Origin: Pedobacter ginsengisoli
GTDB lineage: Bacteria; Bacteroidota; Bacteroidia; Sphingobacteriales; Sphingobacteriaceae
Direction of reading: 5' to 3'
Assembly (NCBI RefSeq): GCF_030244015.1
Contig: NZ_JASSYX010000004.1
Location: 372,001 to 436,000 of the forward strand
Length of the DNA stretch: 64,000 nucleotides
Below, one piece after another: positions 51,051 through 61,149 of this stretch (the stretch's first letter is position 1; every line of letters begins with the position of its first letter). The notes under the pieces were generated by a model, which was not told the DNA's origin, did not search any database, and saw only the letters and a program-made list of their open reading frames with translations. Position numbers and translations under genes: made by a program.

Positions 51051-51195
51051 GGGTAGTATTATATATTTGGTTTATTAAATATACAAAGAACATAGCAGAG
51101 CGTTTCCTGAACTTATTGCATGAAGAAACTAGAGTTTGGACAGGTGTTTCAGACACAAGCCAGGTAGCTGTCTAGTTGATGGTAGAGATGAAATA

Positions 51196-51264
51196 TTATA
51201 GCATATAAAACACAATGACCAACACAAAAATCAACAGGAAAATAAGGTTTTCTTCAATATTCAT
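51196..51264 (-). CDS. possible 22-residue membrane peptide
   Basis: A frame reading MNIEENLIFLLIFVLVIVFY plus two residues: an acidic start and one transmembrane helix. It stands alone in the 51061-51608 gap. Such short frames arise by chance in AT-rich DNA, so it is listed only as a possibility. Confidence 0.2.
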   Translation of the reverse strand: MNIEENLIFLLIFVLVIVFYML

Positions 51265-51448
51265 GTGACATCATTAGGATGAGAGTCTTCAAAAGTCCGT
51301 TAATTCTTTTTAAACTACAATATGAATTCCCAATGACTCAAATAAATTTGCTTACTTGTAAATATTTTTTTAACTAATGTGTCTGATTTTCAGATATATC
51401 ATGGTCCTATATAGTCATGCAACAATTTAGATACACGACATAAAAAAG

Positions 51449-51476
51449 AAAGGGCACTGAAATACAGCGCCTTTTT
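51449..51476. terminator. terminator downstream of ugd region
   Basis: aaagggcactg (51449-51459) pairs with cagcgccttt (51465-51474) with one mismatch and one G-T pair; on the minus strand it is followed by ctttctttttta. It lies 130 bases beyond the ugd stop and would end transcripts from the glycan genes. Confidence 0.55.
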
Positions 51477-51497
51477 CCGTAAATAGATTTATTTTAA

Positions 51498-51524
51498 CTA
51501 TTCTATAGTTACAGACTTAGCCAT
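51498..51524 (-). pseudogene. possible second glmS 3' scar
   Basis: Eight codons read MAKSVTIE plus stop, against LAKSVTVE plus stop at the end of glmS. No similarity upstream of these codons. Short, so chance cannot be excluded, but it lies in the same scar zone as the longer glmS end at 50254-50417. Confidence 0.4.
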
Positions 51525-51608
51525 GTATTTCCAAACGCATACCGAACTGATACTTATCTTTTTCCAATAAGTTGATTATTCACTACAATAAGACCATTAG
51601 CTATTGCT

Positions 51609-53021
51609 CTAGCGTTTCCGTACTATTGATTGAGTACCTATAGCTTGAACCACGAATCCGATGTCAGCAAGCTTTTCTCTATCCAGCAAATTCCGTCCAT
51701 CAAAAATTTTGGCCGGCTTAAGCATATTATCATAGATTCGTTTCCAATCGTAATCTTTAAATTCATCCCATTCGGTAAGTATCGCTATCGCATGAGCATC
51801 TTTACAAGCTTCATAGGGATCGTTCAAGACAGCAACCCCCGCTTGGTTCTCCTCTACGGGTCTTGACTCCAGATAATCCAAATCGGCATAAATCTGTCTA
51901 ACCGTCACTTTCGGATCATAAACTCTAATCTCAGCTTGTTCATTTAATAAATAATCGGCAACATATATTGCAGCAGATTCCCGTGTGTCGTTGGTGTCTT
52001 TTTTAAACGCCCAGCCCAGGAATGCTATTTTTTTTCCGGATACTGTATTGTAAAGATTTCGTACTAAATTAAATGCGAACCTCCTTTTCTGATGATCATT
52101 CATTATAATCACTTGCTCCCAATAGTTTGCAACCTCGGTGAGCCCGAAAGTTCGGGATATATAAACCAGGTTTAAAATATCTTTTTGAAAACAGGAACCA
52201 CCAAATCCAACAGACGCTTTAAGAAATTTAGGGCCAATGCGACTATCTGTACCTATTGCTTTAGAAACTTCGCTTATATCTGCTTCAGTTTTTTCGCAAA
52301 GTTCTGATATTGCATTTATCGAGGAAATACGCTGCGCCAAAAAAGCATTTGCGACCAGCTTTGAAAGCTCAGAAGACCATACATTCGTGGTAAGTATCCG
52401 TTCACGCGGGATCCAATTGTTGTAAATTCCCACCAGCGCTTCTATTGCAGCCTTTCCTTCGGCGCTTGAATCTCCACCGATCAGCACTCTATCGGGCTTC
52501 ATCAAATCTTCAACTGCCGTTCCCTCAGCAAGGAATTCTGGATTAGAAAGCACCTGAAATGCTACGCCATTTCCGGTGAACATAAGGATATCTTTCAAAG
52601 CTTCAGCCGTCCTTACAGGCAGTGTTGACTTTTCCACAATGATTTTATCTGACTTCGACACTCTGGCAATTTGTCTAGCACATAATTCAATCCATTTTAG
52701 ATCTGCACCCATTCCTTTTCCGGCACCATATGTTTTAGTTGGTGTATTTACCGATATAAATATCATTTGTGCTTCTTCAATGGCAGTATCGACATCAGTA
52801 GAAAAAAAAAGATTTCTCCCCCTTGCTTCCGCGACAATATTATCAAGACCAGGCTCATATACCGGTATCTTACTGGTATCTGGATCATTCCAGGCAGCAA
52901 TTCTTGCAGAATTCAAATCTACTACCGTCACTTTTATATGTGGGCATTGCTTCGCGATAACAGCCATAGTTGGACCGCCAACGTAGCCGGCTCCAATACA
53001 ACAAATATTAGTAATTTGCAT
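51609..53021 (-). CDS. ugd: UDP-glucose 6-dehydrogenase
   Basis: 470 residues, close in pattern to the animal/plant-type enzyme. NAD-binding start GAGYVGGPT (10-18), SVNTPTKTYG, EKSTLPV, LSNPEFLAEGTA, and the catalytic cysteine C277 in GFGGSCFQKD; the C-terminal UDP-binding domain includes AFKKDTNDTRES. It oxidises UDP-glucose to UDP-glucuronate, a precursor for acidic polysaccharides. Single gene with gaps of 115 and over 500 bases on its sides. Confidence 0.95.
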   Translation of the reverse strand: MQITNICCIGAGYVGGPTMAVIAKQCPHIKVTVVDLNSARIAAWNDPDTSKIPVYEPGLDNIVAEARGRNLFFSTDVDTAIEEAQMIFISVNTPTKTYGAGKGMGADLKWIELCARQIARVSKSDKIIVEKSTLPVRTAEALKDILMFTGNGVAFQVLSNPEFLAEGTAVEDLMKPDRVLIGGDSSAEGKAAIEALVGIYNNWIPRERILTTNVWSSELSKLVANAFLAQRISSINAISELCEKTEADISEVSKAIGTDSRIGPKFLKASVGFGGSCFQKDILNLVYISRTFGLTEVANYWEQVIIMNDHQKRRFAFNLVRNLYNTVSGKKIAFLGWAFKKDTNDTRESAAIYVADYLLNEQAEIRVYDPKVTVRQIYADLDYLESRPVEENQAGVAVLNDPYEACKDAHAIAILTEWDEFKDYDWKRIYDNMLKPAKIFDGRNLLDREKLADIGFVVQAIGTQSIVRKR

Positions 53022-53136
53022 TCATAAAATTTTTAAGGTAAATAAAATGGCAACGTGCTTGGATGATGCCTATATCAATTCTCAATTAACGGATGTCCGA
53101 AATGTAGACCATTGTGAATGCGATAAGCATAGTGGA

Positions 53137-54129
53137 TTATGTCCTAGGATTACCGGCACCAAACCACTTAAAGTTCACAATAAATCGCCGCGCTGGCTTC
53201 TCGATTAGATAAAAGCTCAGAACAGCACATATCAAAGCAAGCGGCAATAATCGTAACCCACCTAACTTAAAAAATGGTTGTTGCCATAGGTATATAGAAT
53301 AAGAAAAAGTCCCGGCGATTGTCAAAATACGATTACTAAGTATTAAAATTAACCATTCTTTAGCTTTGCCTAGTGTGGCAACACTGGCGGCAAGCAATGC
53401 TGAACCAATACTATATTTTATAAAGTCAGGAAGAAAGTTCACTTGAAACATCATACCCACCAATCCACAAACAATTGGAAACCAGCCGGGTATTGCCTTA
53501 TCTCTAAAATAAAGGTATGCTGACACTGCGAGGAAAATAGACCCCGCTCGTACGTCGGTACGCCAATAAACAACATAATATGAATATTTATCAAGCAAAA
53601 ATGTCTGCAGTATTCCGTTAACGATACACGCCAAAGCCAAACCCAAACAAATATTAAATGCATTGAATTTCCAATGTCGAACAATCCATGCTACCAAAGC
53701 GAGAACAATGTAAGAGTGTTCCTCAACGCATAAAGACCAAACATGATGAATAAACCGATTTCCAGAAAAATAATTGATGGTGAATGTTAAAGCTTTTAAA
53801 GCATCAAGCCAGGTAACTTGAGCTGTCACTATCGTAATAATTAAAGTAAAAATCAATAAAGCGGGCCAGATCCTAGCAAATCGCCTTTTAAAAAATTGCC
53901 CTAATGGAAATTCCCGAACAAACAGAATCTCCGCCATTAATCTACCGCTGAGAACAAAAAATAACTCAACCCCTGCTCTGCCCAAATTTAAACCAGGTAC
54001 ACGTGCAAAATGTCCAATAAGCAAAGCCAAAATTGCACAACCTCTCCATCCATCTAGATATGGCAAATGATCTACATTGTTCTTTTGGGTTACAGTTTTT
54101 ACAACTTGCTGATTTTTTTCAGGATTCAT
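53137..54129 (-). CDS. acyltransferase 3 family membrane protein (OafA/YrhL-like)
   Basis: 330 residues with about ten membrane helices. The N-terminal signature HLPYLDGWRGCAILALLIGH, the motif GRAGVELFFVLSG and the R-rich RRFARIWPALLIFTLI are typical of acyltransferase family 3, which adds acetyl or other acyl groups to surface sugars. The SGNH extension of OafA is absent. It lies between glmS and ugd and could modify the glycan made here. Confidence 0.9.
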   Translation of the reverse strand: MNPEKNQQVVKTVTQKNNVDHLPYLDGWRGCAILALLIGHFARVPGLNLGRAGVELFFVLSGRLMAEILFVREFPLGQFFKRRFARIWPALLIFTLIITIVTAQVTWLDALKALTFTINYFSGNRFIHHVWSLCVEEHSYIVLALVAWIVRHWKFNAFNICLGLALACIVNGILQTFLLDKYSYYVVYWRTDVRAGSIFLAVSAYLYFRDKAIPGWFPIVCGLVGMMFQVNFLPDFIKYSIGSALLAASVATLGKAKEWLILILSNRILTIAGTFSYSIYLWQQPFFKLGGLRLLPLALICAVLSFYLIEKPARRFIVNFKWFGAGNPRT

Positions 54130-54171
54130 ACTTTTACTATCATATACTTGCCACGCAAGTTATGCAAAAAA

Positions 54172-54189
54172 ATAGGACTCACGTCCTAT
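54172..54189 (-). terminator. glmS terminator
   Basis: ataggac (54172-54178), loop tcac, gtcctat (54183-54189); on the minus strand the stem is followed by a run of seven T. It lies 31 bases after the glmS stop. Confidence 0.75.
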
Positions 54190-54219
54190 ACTAATTAATA
54201 TTAAATGGCTTATCGAATG

Positions 54220-56058
54220 CTATTCAACCGTCACCGATTTTGCAAGGTTTCTTGGTTGATCAACATTACAGCCTCTCATCACCGCGATGTGATAAGAAAG
54301 CAGCTGCAATGGAATAGTAGCCAGTAAAGGCAGGAAAGCTTCATTGGCATCAGGAATCTCAATGCAATAATCCACCATTTTCCTCACCTCTGTATCACCT
54401 TCAGTAACGATCGCTAAAACGATACCTTTCCTGGCTTTTACTTCCTGGATATTGCTGATCACCTTTTCATAAGAAGAATTTTTGGTTGCGATCACCACTA
54501 CCGGCATTTCTTCATCAATTAGTGCAATCGGACCATGCTTCATTTCTGCAGCAGGATAGCCTTCAGCATGTATATAAGAAATTTCTTTTAGTTTTAATGC
54601 GCCTTCAAGAGCCACAGGGAAACCACTACCCCTACCCAGGAATAAACAGTTTCTGGAGTCTTTAAACTTCGCAGAGATCTCTTTAATGAGTTGTTCCGAT
54701 TTTAAAGCCTCTTCTATTTTTTGAGGAATACTGTCAAGTTCAGTTAGGAGCGCAGTAAGCTGTGAACTTGTCAGCATCCCTTTTTGCTGTGCCAATTGGA
54801 AAGCGATCAAAGTCAGCACTGTAACCTGGGCAGTGAATGCTTTGGTTGACGCGACACCAATCTCGGGGCCTGCATGCGTATATGCGCCTGCATGAGTTAA
54901 TCTTGGAATAGATGCGCCGACTACGTTACATACGCCAAATATGGTCGCTCCTTTTTCTTTCGCCATTTCTATAGCCGCCATTGTATCGGCAGTCTCACCT
55001 GACTGAGAAATCGCAATAACAACGTCCTTATCTGTAATGATCGGATTTCTGTATCTGAATTCAGAAGCATATTCTACTTCAACAGGAATTCTTGCATATT
55101 CTTCGATCAGGTATTCTCCTACTAAGCCTGCATGCCATGAAGTTCCACAGGCGACTATAATGATGCGGTCAATGTTCTTAAGCTTGTCTACAAACTCGAT
55201 AATACCGCCCAACTGAACTCTGCCTTCATTAGGATAAATTCTTCCTCTCAGGCAATCTCTGACAGAACGGGGTTGTTCATAAATCTCCTTCAACATGAAG
55301 TGGTCGTAACCACCTTTTTCCAGCATTTCGAGTTTCAGTTCGAGTTCCTGAATATATGGTGTCTGAACTACATTGTCCAAACGCTTGATCAGCAATTGAT
55401 CACGTTTTACTAAAGCGATTTCATTGTCATTCAGGTAGATTACATTTTTTGTGTATTCTACTATTGGAGTAGCATCGGATGCAATAAAGTATTCACCTTC
55501 TCCAACACCGATCACCATCGGGCTGCCTTTTCTTGCAGCTATAAGTTGTCCGGGCTGAGCTTCATCCATAACAACGATCGCATAAGCTCCATTCACTTCA
55601 TGCAAGGCTAGTCTTACTGCTTCAAGCAGGTCAACATCTTCTACTTTATAGATCTCTTCGATCAGGTGGATCAACACTTCAGTATCCGTGTCGCTGTTAA
55701 ACTCGTGCCCTTTACCTTGAAGTACTTCTTTAAGGGTAGCGTAGTTTTCTATGATCCCATTGTGGATGATGGTCAGATCACCGCTGCTGGAAGTATGCGG
55801 ATGTGAGTTTCTGTCTGAAGGAGCTCCGTGAGTAGCCCAACGGGTGTGGCCTATGCCAATAGTACCTGATAAGTTCTTACCTTCGGCAAAATTTTCAAGT
55901 TCAAGTACTTTACCTGCTTTTTTATAGATGTTAAGGCCATCATTGTTGATCAATGCGATACCGGCACTGTCATAACCACGGTACTCCAACCGCTTTAAAC
56001 CTTTGATAATTAATGGCCATGCTTCATTATGACCAATATAACCTACAATTCCGCACAT
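54220..56058 (-). CDS. glmS: glutamine-fructose-6-phosphate aminotransferase
   Basis: 612 residues, full length. MCGIVGYIGHNEAW gives the N-terminal catalytic cysteine (Cys2) of the glutaminase domain; RRLEYRGYDSAG-type motif is present as RLEYRGYDSAG, and TRWATHG follows. Two SIS domains bind the sugar phosphate (IIVACGTSWHAGL, ISQSGETADTMA, GRGSGFPVALEGALKLKEIS), and the end is AKSVTVE. It makes glucosamine-6-phosphate, the entry to amino sugars. It has its own terminator and a 158-base upstream gap with no visible ribozyme or riboswitch. Confidence 0.97.
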   Translation of the reverse strand: MCGIVGYIGHNEAWPLIIKGLKRLEYRGYDSAGIALINNDGLNIYKKAGKVLELENFAEGKNLSGTIGIGHTRWATHGAPSDRNSHPHTSSSGDLTIIHNGIIENYATLKEVLQGKGHEFNSDTDTEVLIHLIEEIYKVEDVDLLEAVRLALHEVNGAYAIVVMDEAQPGQLIAARKGSPMVIGVGEGEYFIASDATPIVEYTKNVIYLNDNEIALVKRDQLLIKRLDNVVQTPYIQELELKLEMLEKGGYDHFMLKEIYEQPRSVRDCLRGRIYPNEGRVQLGGIIEFVDKLKNIDRIIIVACGTSWHAGLVGEYLIEEYARIPVEVEYASEFRYRNPIITDKDVVIAISQSGETADTMAAIEMAKEKGATIFGVCNVVGASIPRLTHAGAYTHAGPEIGVASTKAFTAQVTVLTLIAFQLAQQKGMLTSSQLTALLTELDSIPQKIEEALKSEQLIKEISAKFKDSRNCLFLGRGSGFPVALEGALKLKEISYIHAEGYPAAEMKHGPIALIDEEMPVVVIATKNSSYEKVISNIQEVKARKGIVLAIVTEGDTEVRKMVDYCIEIPDANEAFLPLLATIPLQLLSYHIAVMRGCNVDQPRNLAKSVTVE

Positions 56059-56216
56059 GTTTTTTGATGTTTGCTTGTTTAATTTAAAGAAACGCTATTT
56101 TATATTATAATAGGCGCAGGTTAGAGCAAGTTTAATGCCAGAAGAGGAAAATTTTAACTGCGAATTAACGCAGGTGAAGGCCGCGTAAGGCATCATTAGT
56201 AAGAACTTGAATGAAT

Positions 56217-58154
56217 CTACGATGATATGTTGTCGAATTCCTCAAATTTAGAGTTCTTACTTTTGAACTCAGGAACTATGTTTTTCATTTGGATCACGAC
56301 TTTACGGTTGTCGTTGACGACTGCATGATCCAGTAACTGATAAATCTGAGTTTCGATTTCATTAAAGACATATTCACGTACCTGTCCAATCATGATCTTT
56401 TCATGATGAGTAGGCATAGTATTTTCGTTATCATTTAACAGCTCCTCAAATAGCTTCTCACCTGGTCTTAAGCCAGTATAGTTGATTTTGACATCTTCAT
56501 TGGGCACCAAACCTGCAAGTCGAATCATTTTCTTAGCCAATTCCACGATTTTCACAGACTTACCCATGTCAAATACGAAAATCTCGCCGCCTTTGCCCAT
56601 GCAACCTGCTTCCAATACCAAACGGCACGCCTCAGGTATGGTCATGAAATAGCGTGTGATCTCCGGATGAGTAACTGTAACCGGCCCGCCTTTTTCTATC
56701 TGCTGTTTGAAACGGGGAATTACTGATCCGTTGGATCCCAATACATTTCCAAAGCGAGTAGTAATGAACTTTGTAATCGGTTTCACATCACCATGGTTTA
56801 GATAACTCAGTCCATTCGAGAAAATCACATTAGGGTTAGTTAAAGAATTGTTTAACGACTGCACGTAAATCTCCGCGATACGTTTGGAAGCACCCATTAT
56901 GTTTGTCGGGTTCACTGCCTTGTCAGTAGAAACCATTACAAATTTTTGCACACCATGTTTCACCGACAGATCAGCGATCGTTTTTGTACCTAATACATTT
57001 GTTTTAATTGCCTCCGCTGGATTGTCTTCCATCATCGGGACATGTTTATAAGCGGCAGCATGATAAACGTAGTGCGGCTTAAACATTTCAAATAGGAAAT
57101 TCATTCGCTTCTCGTCTTTTACATCGCCAATGAATGCATGAAAATTAGTAGTTTGAAACTTCTCTTCCAGCTCCAGATATAAGTCATGTAAGCCTGTTTC
57201 ACTCTGATCACACATGATGATCAGGCCGGTCTGAAACTTCATGAGTTGCCTTACGATTTCGCTGCCGATGGAACCAGCGGCTCCAGTAATCAATATACGC
57301 TTATCCTGAAGCTGTTTTTGAATGCCTTCAATATCAATTTCGATTGATTTACGATTAAGTAAATCCTCAATATTTAAATTTTGAATTTGCGCAGTGCTTA
57401 CGTCACCTCTCGCCCAAACATCCGGAGGTGGGATGTTCAAAACTTTCACATCATTTTCCAAACAAACGTCTACAACCTGTTCCTTCCGCTCAGCAGGAAT
57501 GGTGTAGGATGCAAAAATAATTTCATCAACTTCATGTTTCACAATAAGATTCTCAAGCAGTGCAGCATCCAGAATCTTTACGCCATCAATGGTCTTTCCA
57601 AACTTGCGCGGATCGTCATCAACATAAGCGATGATGGTTTTATTAAACTTATTGTCATGATCAAAAGTCCTTTTTGTTGCTACACCTGCTTCTCCAGCAC
57701 CATAGATGATAATCCGGATCTTATCGAGGTTGGCATTTTTGATGTACATAAAAAAGTACTTCACAATGATCCGATACGTAATCAAGAACAGAAAACTGCA
57801 TAGAGAATAAGTAATGATCGTTACATTGCTCACCACTGGTGTGAATTTAAACACGATCAGTAGGGCATTTGAAAAGAAGACAATTAACGAACTTAATACT
57901 ACTGCAAAAAGAATTCTGAAAGAATCTTGTGCACTTGTGTATCTGACAATACCAGCAAAAGTTTTGATATTGAAGAAAACTAAGGTATTTGCAACAACAA
58001 TCAGAACAATTGACTTATAAAGTGCCAGAGTATTGATATCTTCAATGATAAAATTGTGTTTCAACACCTTGGCTACAACAATAGCTACGACACTAAGACA
58101 TATGTCAATAGTGAAAATAATCCACCTTGGTACTATTTCAAGTTTAGAGAACAT
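56217..58154 (-). CDS. nucleoside-diphosphate-sugar 4,6-dehydratase, CapD/WbpM/PglF-like
   Basis: 645 residues. Four N-terminal membrane helices (about 10-30, 46-63, 80-104, 112-133), a CoA-binding-like Rossmann fold (YGAGEAG, 151-157), then the catalytic Rossmann domain (GAAGSIGSE, 291-299; HAAAYKHVP with the Met/Lys active-site region; STDKAVNPTN; GASKR). This class converts UDP-GlcNAc to the 4-keto-6-deoxy sugar at the membrane. Together with the DegT aminotransferase and PglD-like transferase downstream in the pathway it fits a bacillosamine-type route. Confidence 0.93.
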   Translation of the reverse strand: MFSKLEIVPRWIIFTIDICLSVVAIVVAKVLKHNFIIEDINTLALYKSIVLIVVANTLVFFNIKTFAGIVRYTSAQDSFRILFAVVLSSLIVFFSNALLIVFKFTPVVSNVTIITYSLCSFLFLITYRIIVKYFFMYIKNANLDKIRIIIYGAGEAGVATKRTFDHDNKFNKTIIAYVDDDPRKFGKTIDGVKILDAALLENLIVKHEVDEIIFASYTIPAERKEQVVDVCLENDVKVLNIPPPDVWARGDVSTAQIQNLNIEDLLNRKSIEIDIEGIQKQLQDKRILITGAAGSIGSEIVRQLMKFQTGLIIMCDQSETGLHDLYLELEEKFQTTNFHAFIGDVKDEKRMNFLFEMFKPHYVYHAAAYKHVPMMEDNPAEAIKTNVLGTKTIADLSVKHGVQKFVMVSTDKAVNPTNIMGASKRIAEIYVQSLNNSLTNPNVIFSNGLSYLNHGDVKPITKFITTRFGNVLGSNGSVIPRFKQQIEKGGPVTVTHPEITRYFMTIPEACRLVLEAGCMGKGGEIFVFDMGKSVKIVELAKKMIRLAGLVPNEDVKINYTGLRPGEKLFEELLNDNENTMPTHHEKIMIGQVREYVFNEIETQIYQLLDHAVVNDNRKVVIQMKNIVPEFKSKNSKFEEFDNISS

Positions 58155-58271
58155 CTATCTAGTAAAATTTCCATAACAAACTTAAACAATAATTACACCA
58201 TTTATACAATATTTGTGGACATATAAAAAGTTCACTCAAAAACTTCTGATTTCTGTCACTTTCGAACTAGG

Positions 58272-59399
58272 TTATAACAATGATTTTATCCCATTTAAAA
58301 CCCGTTCTAAATCTTCTCTTGTTAGATTTGATCCTGATGGCAAGCATAAGCCATTGTCAAATAACTCTTCTGAAACACCTGATCCATAGTAGGGCACTCC
58401 TTCAAATACCGGTTGCAAATGCATTGGCTTCCATAAAGGCCTGCTTTCTACATTGTCTTTTTCAAGTGCCAATCGAATATCTTCACGAGTAACACCATTC
58501 GTTTTTGCTGAATCTACCAATATGGTGCTCAGCCAGCGGTTTGAAAAGCTGCCATTGGGCTCTTCTAACACACTAATTCCCTCAACATTGCTAAAAAACT
58601 GTTTGTAAGTTTCGAAGTTATTCCTTCTTAATTGAATATGCGCATCCAGTACTTCCATTTGACCTCTTCCAATAGCAGCGCAAACGTTGCTCATGCGGTA
58701 ATTGTAACCTACTTCTGAGTGTTGATAGTGAGGAGCAGCGTCTCTGGCCTGGGTTGCCAGAAACCTTGATTTCTTAATATAATCTTCGTCTTCTGAAATT
58801 AGCGCGCCACCACCAGATGTGGTGATGATCTTATTACCGTTAAACGAAAGCACACCCATTAATCCAAAAGTACCGGCTGCCCGGTTGCCTATTTTCGAGC
58901 CAAGCGCTTCAGCAGCGTCTTCAATAACAGGTATCTCATACTCATTGGCAATCTCCATGATTTTATCCATTTGAGCTGGCATTCCATAAAGATGGACAGG
59001 AATAATTGCTTTTGGCTTTTTACCCTTTAAAATTCTATCTTTTATCGCCTCTTTCAAACTTTCAGGACACATATTCCAGGTAGTTTTCTCGCTATCGACA
59101 AACACCGGGGTTGCACCCATATAGGCGATAGGATTTGCGCTGGCAGAAAAAGTCATCGACTGGCAGATTATTTCATCGCCAGGCTTTACTCCAAGCATAA
59201 TCAATGACAGGTGGATGGCAGCGGTGCCGGAACTTAAAGCTGCCGCAAATCTGGAATTGGTGTATTTTGCCAGGTCATTTTCAAAGCCGTCAACATGTGG
59301 CCCAAGAGGGGCTATCCAGTTAGTTTCAAATGCTTCATTTACATATTTTTGTTCTGCACCTCCCATATGTGGAGATGATAGCCATATTTTATTTCTCAT
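58272..59399 (-). CDS. DegT/DnrJ/EryC1-type sugar aminotransferase (PglE-like)
   Basis: 375 residues. PLP-enzyme motifs: SSGTAAIHLSL (57-67), VHLYGMPAQMD, IEDAAEALGS (159-168) and the Schiff-base lysine K190 in SFNGNKIITT. It would transfer an amino group to the 4-keto sugar made by the CapD-like dehydratase. Its start follows the stop of the KAS III-like gene with no spacer. Confidence 0.93.
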   Translation of the reverse strand: MRNKIWLSSPHMGGAEQKYVNEAFETNWIAPLGPHVDGFENDLAKYTNSRFAAALSSGTAAIHLSLIMLGVKPGDEIICQSMTFSASANPIAYMGATPVFVDSEKTTWNMCPESLKEAIKDRILKGKKPKAIIPVHLYGMPAQMDKIMEIANEYEIPVIEDAAEALGSKIGNRAAGTFGLMGVLSFNGNKIITTSGGGALISEDEDYIKKSRFLATQARDAAPHYQHSEVGYNYRMSNVCAAIGRGQMEVLDAHIQLRRNNFETYKQFFSNVEGISVLEEPNGSFSNRWLSTILVDSAKTNGVTREDIRLALEKDNVESRPLWKPMHLQPVFEGVPYYGSGVSEELFDNGLCLPSGSNLTREDLERVLNGIKSLL

Positions 59400-60401
59400 C
59401 TATAGAATTTTTATTAAACATCCTCCCCAGGAATATCCTACACCAAATCCGGCTAATAGCACCTCTCCTTCTAACCTATTTTGCTTTTTAGCCTCGGATA
59501 AAGCGATAGGAATAGTCGAGGAAACCGTATTGCCGCAATCTTTTAAAAAGTAAAAAAACTTATCTTCAGGAATGTATAGCTTTTTCCTCAAATGATTCAA
59601 CATGTATTTGTTTGCCTGATGAAAAATAAATAGATTAATTTCATCTTTTGATCTATTATTTTTGCTCAATACATTGTTTATTAGTCCCGGAACTGCACTC
59701 GATGTAAAATTAAATATTTCCCCGCCATTCATGTATAGATTATTCTCGTTTATGATATTGCCATAATCGTCTGATTTATCCTCTTCATTATTTTTCGAAA
59801 ATTTAATCCCTCCACGTTTTACTTTTAAATTGTCTTCACCATTCCCATCGGTACCTAAATCGAAATCAAGGATTTCAGCAAACCCCTCGGAGCTGCTAAT
59901 CACCGTGGCAGATGCAGCATCTCCAAAAATTGTTCTATTGCTCTTATCTTTTGGATGAATAAACTTGCTATAGGTCTCAGAGGTAATCAGTAAAACATTT
60001 TTTGCGATACCCGCCGCAACCAGCCCTTTTGCTAACGCTAAACCATAAATATAGCCCGAACACCCTAAATTGAAATCTAAAGCCCCAGCTGATATTGGAA
60101 CCCCGATTTTATTTTGAACTATACATGCTGTAGTGGGTAAAAAATAATCTGGACTCTGAGTGCAAAGTAGGATGAAGTCAATTGACGAGCGGTCAATATC
60201 ATGCTCCAAAAATAACTTGTTAGCGGCTTTTACCGCCATATCCGAAGCAAACTCGTCTTCTGCAGCTATATGTCTGCTGTAGATACCAGTCTTATCTGAA
60301 ATCTTATCTACAGACCACTCTGGAAAGATAGAATTGATTTCATCGTTATTTAATACCTGTTCTGGTAAATAATAAGAAATAGCTTTAATCTTCGCTGTCA
60401 T
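59400..60401 (-). CDS. 3-oxoacyl-ACP synthase III-like enzyme (FabH fold)
   Basis: 333 residues. The FabH catalytic triad is visible: C114 in NLGCSGYIYG, H261 in FIFHQANK and N291 in DCGNTVSST. It would condense an acyl-CoA or acyl-ACP with malonyl-ACP. Being inside a glycan cluster next to an ACP and a ketoreductase-like SDR, it is unlikely to serve bulk fatty-acid synthesis; formation of a short acyl donor for a sugar is the likely role (inference). Confidence 0.9.
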   Translation of the reverse strand: MTAKIKAISYYLPEQVLNNDEINSIFPEWSVDKISDKTGIYSRHIAAEDEFASDMAVKAANKLFLEHDIDRSSIDFILLCTQSPDYFLPTTACIVQNKIGVPISAGALDFNLGCSGYIYGLALAKGLVAAGIAKNVLLITSETYSKFIHPKDKSNRTIFGDAASATVISSSEGFAEILDFDLGTDGNGEDNLKVKRGGIKFSKNNEEDKSDDYGNIINENNLYMNGGEIFNFTSSAVPGLINNVLSKNNRSKDEINLFIFHQANKYMLNHLRKKLYIPEDKFFYFLKDCGNTVSSTIPIALSEAKKQNRLEGEVLLAGFGVGYSWGGCLIKIL

Positions 60402-60410
60402 AATGATATT

Positions 60411-61148
60411 TTAAATTAAAGTATGCCCGCCATCTAAGACCAAGTCGGAGCCTGTCATCCATCGACTTACATCACTTAATAAATAAAAGCACAAACCAGA
60501 TACATCTTCCGGCGTTCCATAACCAAGTGGATATAGCTTCTCCGCGTTCTTAAACCCTTCATCGGAGCCAGCATTTGAAGCCTGCTGAGTCATCGGTGTT
60601 ATAACAATTCCAGGAGAAATGCAATTTGCTCTTATTTTTTGGGCAGAAAGTTCCGATGCTATAATTTTAGTATAGGAGCTCAATGCCGCTTTTGATGACG
60701 CATAAATAGCAGTACCCGGAACACCAAGCTTAGAGGAAATAGAAGAAATAAAGACAAGAGAACCTGATTTGTTTACTCGTTTATTCTTTATTAATCTTTG
60801 AGATAGTAAAACAACTGATTTGTAATTAATATCGAAGATTGCATCTATTTTTTCCTCTGTTATAAATTTCACCGGAGTATAGTCAATAATACCAGCATTA
60901 AACACGACACCATCAAAGTTTCCGCTTTGTTCTATGAATTGACCCAATTGTTGACTGTTGGTCAAATCAAGGGAAAAGTAATTATGTCCGACACCCTCCA
61001 GTTCATTTGCAACTTCAGCCAAACGACCCTTGTCTCTTCCAAGTAATGAAACTATTCCGCCATTTTTTGCAACATCAATTGCGATTTGTCTTCCAATGCC
61101 AGATGAAGCACCGGTTATCAGAATCTTTTTTCCCGCAATACCAAACAT
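60411..61148 (-). CDS. short-chain dehydrogenase/reductase (FabG-like)
   Basis: 245 residues. Classical SDR: cofactor loop GASSGIG (13-19), NAG at 84-86, catalytic S136, Y149 and K153 (YASSK), and a C-terminal GSDLVLDGGHT as in FabG. With the ACP just upstream and the KAS III-like gene just downstream, it is best read as a 3-oxoacyl-ACP reductase; a sugar oxidoreductase is the alternative. Confidence 0.88.
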   Translation of the reverse strand: MFGIAGKKILITGASSGIGRQIAIDVAKNGGIVSLLGRDKGRLAEVANELEGVGHNYFSLDLTNSQQLGQFIEQSGNFDGVVFNAGIIDYTPVKFITEEKIDAIFDINYKSVVLLSQRLIKNKRVNKSGSLVFISSISSKLGVPGTAIYASSKAALSSYTKIIASELSAQKIRANCISPGIVITPMTQQASNAGSDEGFKNAEKLYPLGYGTPEDVSGLCFYLLSDVSRWMTGSDLVLDGGHTLI

Positions 61149-61149
61149 G

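Noticed and set aside
56059..56216. glmS ribozyme/riboswitch upstream of glmS
   Set aside because: The gap is only 158 bases, and no glmS ribozyme core was recognisable; that ribozyme is mainly known from Firmicutes.
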